From: CANMXU01 sp052030545
GTDB taxonomy: Bacteria > Pseudomonadota > Gammaproteobacteria > Enterobacterales > Alteromonadaceae
Direction: 5' to 3'
Length of the DNA stretch: 64,000 bases
NCBI RefSeq assembly: GCF_052030545.1
Contig: NZ_JBPDIH010000010.1
Span: forward strand, 1 to 64,000
A program made the position numbers and the translations under genes. Below, in pieces: positions 60,247 through 64,000 of this stretch (within the stretch, counting starts at the first letter, position 1; the number at the start of each line of letters is the position of its first letter). A model generated the notes under the pieces. It did not search any database. It was not told the origin of the DNA and saw nothing but the letters and a program-made list of their open reading frames with translations.

Positions 60247-61458
60247 ATGTTCAACATGCCTAAAAAACTATTAACCACCTTTGTTGCCCTACCATTGATG
60301 CTCGTAGCGAACATAAGCCATGCCGTTGACTGTACTAGTACGCCGGTAAACCCAGCAGGCAATGCCAGTAAACTAAAAGATGCACTTCAACAAGCGACTA
60401 ATACGGGACAAGCGCTCACAATAACAGGCACTTACTATATAAGCGCTGATATGAAAGTGTATTTGAAGAAAGATTTGGTCGTAAATGCAACCGGTGCCAA
60501 ATTTATTGCGACCTCAAGTTTAGATGGCGATATGTTTAGCTTTGATGCGCATACCACTAAGTCGAATGAGTGTAATAGCGCAGGCGTATTGGCAAACTTT
60601 ACTTGGAAAGGTGGTGATTTCAATATGGCTAATGCAAAAGTCTCGAAAGTAGTGCCGCTTACCTCTAAAACCCCAGCAGGGCGTGAAGGCACACAATCGA
60701 CTGCCGATGCACTTTCAATTCGAGGTGCAAACAATAGCAACAATACTAATAAAGTTGGCGAGTTATTGATTGAAAATATTAGTTTTACCGGTACAAAAAA
60801 TAGCGCTGATCCTTATTATTTAGCCGGTGGTGATAGTGGTATTTTAATGACAGGTACCACCAAAGCGACGATTAAAAATAGCAACTTTTATGGTGTGAGA
60901 GATGCCGCTATTTATGTATCTGCTGGCGGTAATACCGGGCAGTTTGGTGATCATTTCACTATGACTGGAAATTACGTTGAACGTGCGTACGACGGTATAA
61001 CAAGTAAACGTGGCGCGGATAATATTCGTATGGAAAACAATACGATGGAAGATGTGGTAGTAGGTTTAAGTATCAAGCGTGTTTATGACGGTTGGACTGC
61101 AACCAATGTAAAAATTAAAAATAATACGGTGACAAGTTCAGTTAGACCAATAAGTGTTGAACGTGCCAATAACGTCACGATTACGGGAAATACTATTTCA
61201 CAATTAGGCGCTGTTGTTGCGGGTTCGAGCACGGCAACCAATATTTATGGTAGTCAGTATGAAGGTATCGCGCTAAATGGGGTGCAAGGCACTAATACGG
61301 TTACCGGCAATAGTGTTTCGGGTGTAACAGGCAGCCGAGAAGGTCAAACAACCACTTGGGGCGTGGTTACCCGAGCGGAAGATGGCCGTCAAACAACAGG
61401 TGAGACCATCACAAATAATACATTTTCTAAATTAGACAAGTGGGTTAAACGTCTTTAG
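60247..61458 (+). CDS. Secreted right-handed beta-helix protein
   Basis: The 403-residue protein has a signal peptide (about 1-26, ending SHA) and repeated short strands (VKIKNNTVTSS, VTITGNTISQ, NTVTGNSVSG, ETITNNTF) with Asn ladders, the mark of a parallel beta-helix as in pectate lyases, PL6 and epimerases. The N-terminal cap has Cys residues (CTSTP and ECNSAG) that could form a disulfide. I cannot name catalytic residues; candidate residues are RDAAIYV and SKRGADN. It may be a polysaccharide lyase, an epimerase or a non-catalytic binder. It stands as its own unit between a sulfatase and an unknown membrane protein. Confidence 0.8.
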   Translation: MFNMPKKLLTTFVALPLMLVANISHAVDCTSTPVNPAGNASKLKDALQQATNTGQALTITGTYYISADMKVYLKKDLVVNATGAKFIATSSLDGDMFSFDAHTTKSNECNSAGVLANFTWKGGDFNMANAKVSKVVPLTSKTPAGREGTQSTADALSIRGANNSNNTNKVGELLIENISFTGTKNSADPYYLAGGDSGILMTGTTKATIKNSNFYGVRDAAIYVSAGGNTGQFGDHFTMTGNYVERAYDGITSKRGADNIRMENNTMEDVVVGLSIKRVYDGWTATNVKIKNNTVTSSVRPISVERANNVTITGNTISQLGAVVAGSSTATNIYGSQYEGIALNGVQGTNTVTGNSVSGVTGSREGQTTTWGVVTRAEDGRQTTGETITNNTFSKLDKWVKRL

Positions 61459-61602
61459 TTTTAGCGAGCAGCAATACTCTGTGGATCAATGAATTATCGC
61501 TATTTGATCACTCTCTTAGTCCGATTGTTATCGGGCGTTATTGATGGGTTTTGCTGCTCTATTTAGCTGTTTACTAACCGTTTAATAAAGGTCACTTTGA
61601 TT

Positions 61603-62613
61603 ATGAACGTTATATTTAGAAAATTTTCATTTATTTTGGGACTCATGGTCGGAGGGCTTTTTATTGCAGCCTTTAATTGGTTGATTGAAAAGTCTTTGCC
61701 GCCCACAAGTTCTGATCTTAACAATCCACATGTAACGCAAAATGTTCCGCAAATTAGATTGCATAATGCGTTTGAGCATGTACGTATAAAGGAATCACCA
61801 ATTGGCGATAATGAGCAAGCGCAACACCTTAGCGCACATTCAGCCATGCAAATATCTGATGCGACCTTATACGTTGAGCATAATTGGCAAAAATTACTTA
61901 CTGAGTCGTTATCAGATGCGGAGTTAATGGCATTTTCTGAGGTGACATCACTAAAAGTTGTTGAGCAAATTAGCAATAACGAGATGCTGTTTACCCGTGT
62001 GTTAAACAAAATAATGCAATTTGATAAAAGCGAGCAACGAGCGTTTTTACTCAAAATGGTAACCTTGATGGGCGACGCTAAGCTCAATGAGTCTGCCCAG
62101 ATATTACTTGCGTCTGAACGAGATGTTGATAAAGCCTCTGGCATACTTGTGTTAATGCAAGTACAAGATTTAGCCCTTAAAACATCGCACATTATCGACC
62201 TCTTGCAAACTTCACCATCACCTTTTGTGATCAATGAATTGCTTCACCACCTTAAAGCATCAGGCGACGCTAACTTGCTCGCAGCTTGTATGCAAGGTAT
62301 TGAAAGTATTGCTTTATATGGGGCGTCGTATGAGAATCAAATGCTTGCTTTACGCACTTTGCTTGTCGTTGAACCTGTCGACCCTGACTTTGTTGATCGG
62401 GCAATAACGTCATTATTGTCTGATCAAGGCCAAGGCAGTCAATTAGCGTTAGATCTTCTTCAACATAGCGCCACGAATCTTCAGTATTATTTTTCGCGCG
62501 GACAAAAAGAGCAATTGATCACGCAATTACAGTGGCTTGCGGATGATACTTATGGCGACATAGATAAAAGGGTAGCAGCCTTAATCGCGCTAAAATCATT
62601 AACTGAAAGCTAA
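61603..62613 (+). CDS. Membrane-anchored protein of unknown function
   Basis: The protein is about 336 residues with one N-terminal membrane helix (about 8-30: FILGLMVGGLFIAAFNWLI) and a long, Leu-rich, alpha-helical remainder that looks like repeated helix pairs (HEAT-like; for example LLQTSPSPFVINELLHHLKA and RVAALIALKSL). I do not recognise the family. AAAGG is 11 bases before ATG 61603, or 5 before a TTG at 61597, so the start is uncertain by two codons. It may be a scaffold or a secretion accessory. It has no polysaccharide-related motif. Confidence 0.72.
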   Translation: MNVIFRKFSFILGLMVGGLFIAAFNWLIEKSLPPTSSDLNNPHVTQNVPQIRLHNAFEHVRIKESPIGDNEQAQHLSAHSAMQISDATLYVEHNWQKLLTESLSDAELMAFSEVTSLKVVEQISNNEMLFTRVLNKIMQFDKSEQRAFLLKMVTLMGDAKLNESAQILLASERDVDKASGILVLMQVQDLALKTSHIIDLLQTSPSPFVINELLHHLKASGDANLLAACMQGIESIALYGASYENQMLALRTLLVVEPVDPDFVDRAITSLLSDQGQGSQLALDLLQHSATNLQYYFSRGQKEQLITQLQWLADDTYGDIDKRVAALIALKSLTES

Positions 62614-62753
62614 ATAAGCGCAGGGCGTTGTTACTTGGCGTACTTTATTGTGATTGAGTAAATGCGTTGCTGCGCTTGTTGCATTATTACGTGTTGTTTT
62701 TAGGATTTTATTGAATTTAAATCATCTATCTAATAGGATTGCTTTCGACCCAA

Positions 62754-62771
62754 TATGACTTAAAATGATTT
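62754..62771 (-). promoter_or_regulatory. Candidate locus operator upstream of the third BNR-4 gene
   Basis: Read on the minus strand the site is AAATCATTTTAAGTCA, identical over 15 bases to the site at 39005-39019. It lies about 90 bases before ATG 62860. Confidence 0.45.
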
Positions 62772-62859
62772 ATCATGGCTTTGTCGTTAGCGTTTATTCG
62801 TTTTAATTAGGACTTATTTTGATAGCGCCAAGCCAAATTAATGAAGGAAAACCAACCAA

Positions 62860-64000
62860 ATGAGTAAATTGATAGTTGATAAAATGCAGGTAATAAAAAA
62901 AGGATTATCGATTTGTGGGAAAGTTTTTACCATCGCCATGAGCATGCTGACGTTATTAGCCTGTATTAGTCTTCCCGTGAAAAGTGAACCTAACGAGATA
63001 AATAGCCTCGCTATTGATCATGTGTGGTCTGGGCATCGCATAAAGCCTTATTTGCTAACTCGCGGTCAAGACCAATTTGTTGCCTATTTTGATGCTAATC
63101 GCCAAATGACCATTGCACACCGCAGACTCGGTAAAGTGTGGCGTTACTATAAAGTGGATAGCTGGTTAGGCTGGGACAGCCATAACTATGTCACGCTTGA
63201 AATTGATGACAAAGGTTATATTCACGTGATGGGTAACATGCATGCCGATCCGATGGAATATTTTAGATCGACGCAGCCATTAAGTGTTCGAACGTTAAAA
63301 CGCGTACCTGTAATGGTTGATAACGCCTTAGAGCAACGTATGACCTATCCTATTTTTATGCGAGATAAAAATAACGCCTTGTTGGTTAAATATCGAGACG
63401 GCGGCAGTGGCAACGGTAACGAAATTTATAACATTTACGATACAGACTCCCAAACCTGGTCTCGTTTACATGCCAATCAGTTTCTTGATGGGGAAGGCAA
63501 AATGAGTGGTTATTTTGAAGGGCCAACAAAAGGACCTGACGGTTACTTTCATTTAATTTGGGTCTGGCGAAATACACCAAATGCTGCAACAAATCACAGC
63601 TTATCGTATGCAAAAAGTCTCGACTTGGTAAAGTGGCAAGACTCAAATGGCAAGCCGCTACCATTGCCTTTAACCTTAGCTAAAACTGAAGTGGTCGACC
63701 CGGTTCCACCTGGTGCGGGTATGATAAATGGCAATGTGAAATTAGGCTTTGACCAACAACAAAATCCGATAATTTCCTATCATAAATACGATGAAAACGG
63801 TAATACACAACTTTATGTTGCTCGCAAACAAGGCCAAAGTTGGCATAGCGTGCAAGTAAGCCAGTGGCAAAACTTTCGGTGGGACTTTGGCGGCGCTGGT
63901 TCTTTAGGACGTTTTCCGATTAAACCTTATGCGCCTGAAGTTATTGATGAAAATACCATTGGGGTGATGGTGAGAAAAAATGATGAGGTGATGCGATTTT
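62860..64000 (+). CDS. BNR-4 propeller lipoprotein, candidate PL25-type ulvan lyase (cut by window end)
   Basis: An open frame from ATG 62860 runs without stop to the window edge (380 codons). It begins with a hydrophobic signal and lipobox (LLAC, Cys35); ATG 62884 is an alternative start. The propeller starts with WSGHRIKPYLLTRG and has His108 (GWDSHN) and His128 (GNMHAD), 20 residues apart as in the catalytic pair I recall for PL25 (His123/His143). Blades continue with YFEGPTKGPDGYFHLIW, PGAGMINGNVKLGFD and RWDFGGAGSLGRFP. Related BNR-4 families (GH145, PL27) share the fold, so PL25 is a probable but not certain name. The C-terminal part is missing. Confidence 0.8.
   Translation, partial: MSKLIVDKMQVIKKGLSICGKVFTIAMSMLTLLACISLPVKSEPNEINSLAIDHVWSGHRIKPYLLTRGQDQFVAYFDANRQMTIAHRRLGKVWRYYKVDSWLGWDSHNYVTLEIDDKGYIHVMGNMHADPMEYFRSTQPLSVRTLKRVPVMVDNALEQRMTYPIFMRDKNNALLVKYRDGGSGNGNEIYNIYDTDSQTWSRLHANQFLDGEGKMSGYFEGPTKGPDGYFHLIWVWRNTPNAATNHSLSYAKSLDLVKWQDSNGKPLPLPLTLAKTEVVDPVPPGAGMINGNVKLGFDQQQNPIISYHKYDENGNTQLYVARKQGQSWHSVQVSQWQNFRWDFGGAGSLGRFPIKPYAPEVIDENTIGVMVRKNDEVMRF

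Noticed and set aside
61563..62234. Long minus-strand open frame of 223 codons
   Set aside because: It lies fully opposite the gene at 61603-62613, has no ribosome binding site or recognisable domain, and its Cys/Ser-rich composition is typical of an antisense shadow.
1..64000. CRISPR arrays, tRNA and rRNA genes, riboswitches
   Set aside because: Read through for regular direct repeats, tRNA arms and rRNA signatures; none was seen. A covariance search would be needed to exclude small RNAs.

Overview
The window reads as chromosomal DNA of a marine gammaproteobacterium, most likely Alteromonadales (Alteromonas, Colwellia or Thalassotalea-like). The base composition is fairly AT-rich. There is a large TonB-dependent receptor but no SusD partner and no Bacteroidetes-type C-terminal sorting domain, and many enzymes carry a proteobacterial lipobox. 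No rRNA, tRNA, CRISPR array or complete transposase was seen. The species cannot be fixed from the sequence.

Nearly all of 2782-64000 is one large polysaccharide utilization locus. The enzyme set points to ulvan, the sulfated rhamnose/uronic acid/xylose polysaccharide of green algae. It includes a PL24-type ulvan lyase (22932), two further BNR-4 beta-propeller proteins (10612 and the cut-off gene at 62860), a jelly-roll lyase (36168), two GH105 unsaturated uronyl hydrolases, two GH78 and one GH106 alpha-L-rhamnosidases, GH43 and GH39-like candidate xylosidases, a GH5-like enzyme, a GH2-like protein, seven S1-type sulfatases, L-rhamnose mutarotase, a 2-keto-3-deoxygluconate permease, a sugar/H+ symporter and an AEC-type carrier. 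The assignment to ulvan is inference from this combination.

Layout: 1-2780 is unrelated accessory DNA with an integron-type gene cassette (gene 99-1856 plus an attC-like site). 2782-6433 holds a sugar symporter divergent from a GH43. 6524-9351 is a chemoreceptor and periplasmic sensor pair. 9508-18455 (minus) carries the receptor, a sulfatase, GH105, a BNR-4 protein and a secreted TIM-barrel protein. 19069-36059 (plus) carries DUF1080, GH78, PL24, GH78, GH2, sulfatase and GH106. 36168-48016 has a jelly-roll lyase, AEC carrier, CBM-like proteins, sulfatases, GH105, tpiA and a tightly overlapping sulfatase-kdgT-sulfatase operon. 48127-51732 interrupts the locus with an RsbQ-like hydrolase/PAS-GGDEF pair, a broken AraC-type regulator and a hipBA toxin-antitoxin module. 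52177-64000 resumes with sulfatases, GH39, GH5, rhaM, a DUF4861 protein, a beta-helix protein and a third BNR-4 protein.

Working model: the polymer is cut by surface lyases, imported by the receptor, desulfated and trimmed in the periplasm, and the monosaccharides and keto-deoxy acids are taken up by the symporter and KdgT. Rhamnose isomerase, kinase and aldolase, and an intact locus-specific transcription factor, are not in the window. The most interesting observations are the RsbQ-like/diguanylate cyclase pair, the co-occurrence of DUF1080 and a secreted TIM-barrel protein (parts of a 3-keto-glycoside route), a recurring motif in front of several operons, the evenly spaced hip operators, the AraC remnant and the gene cassette.
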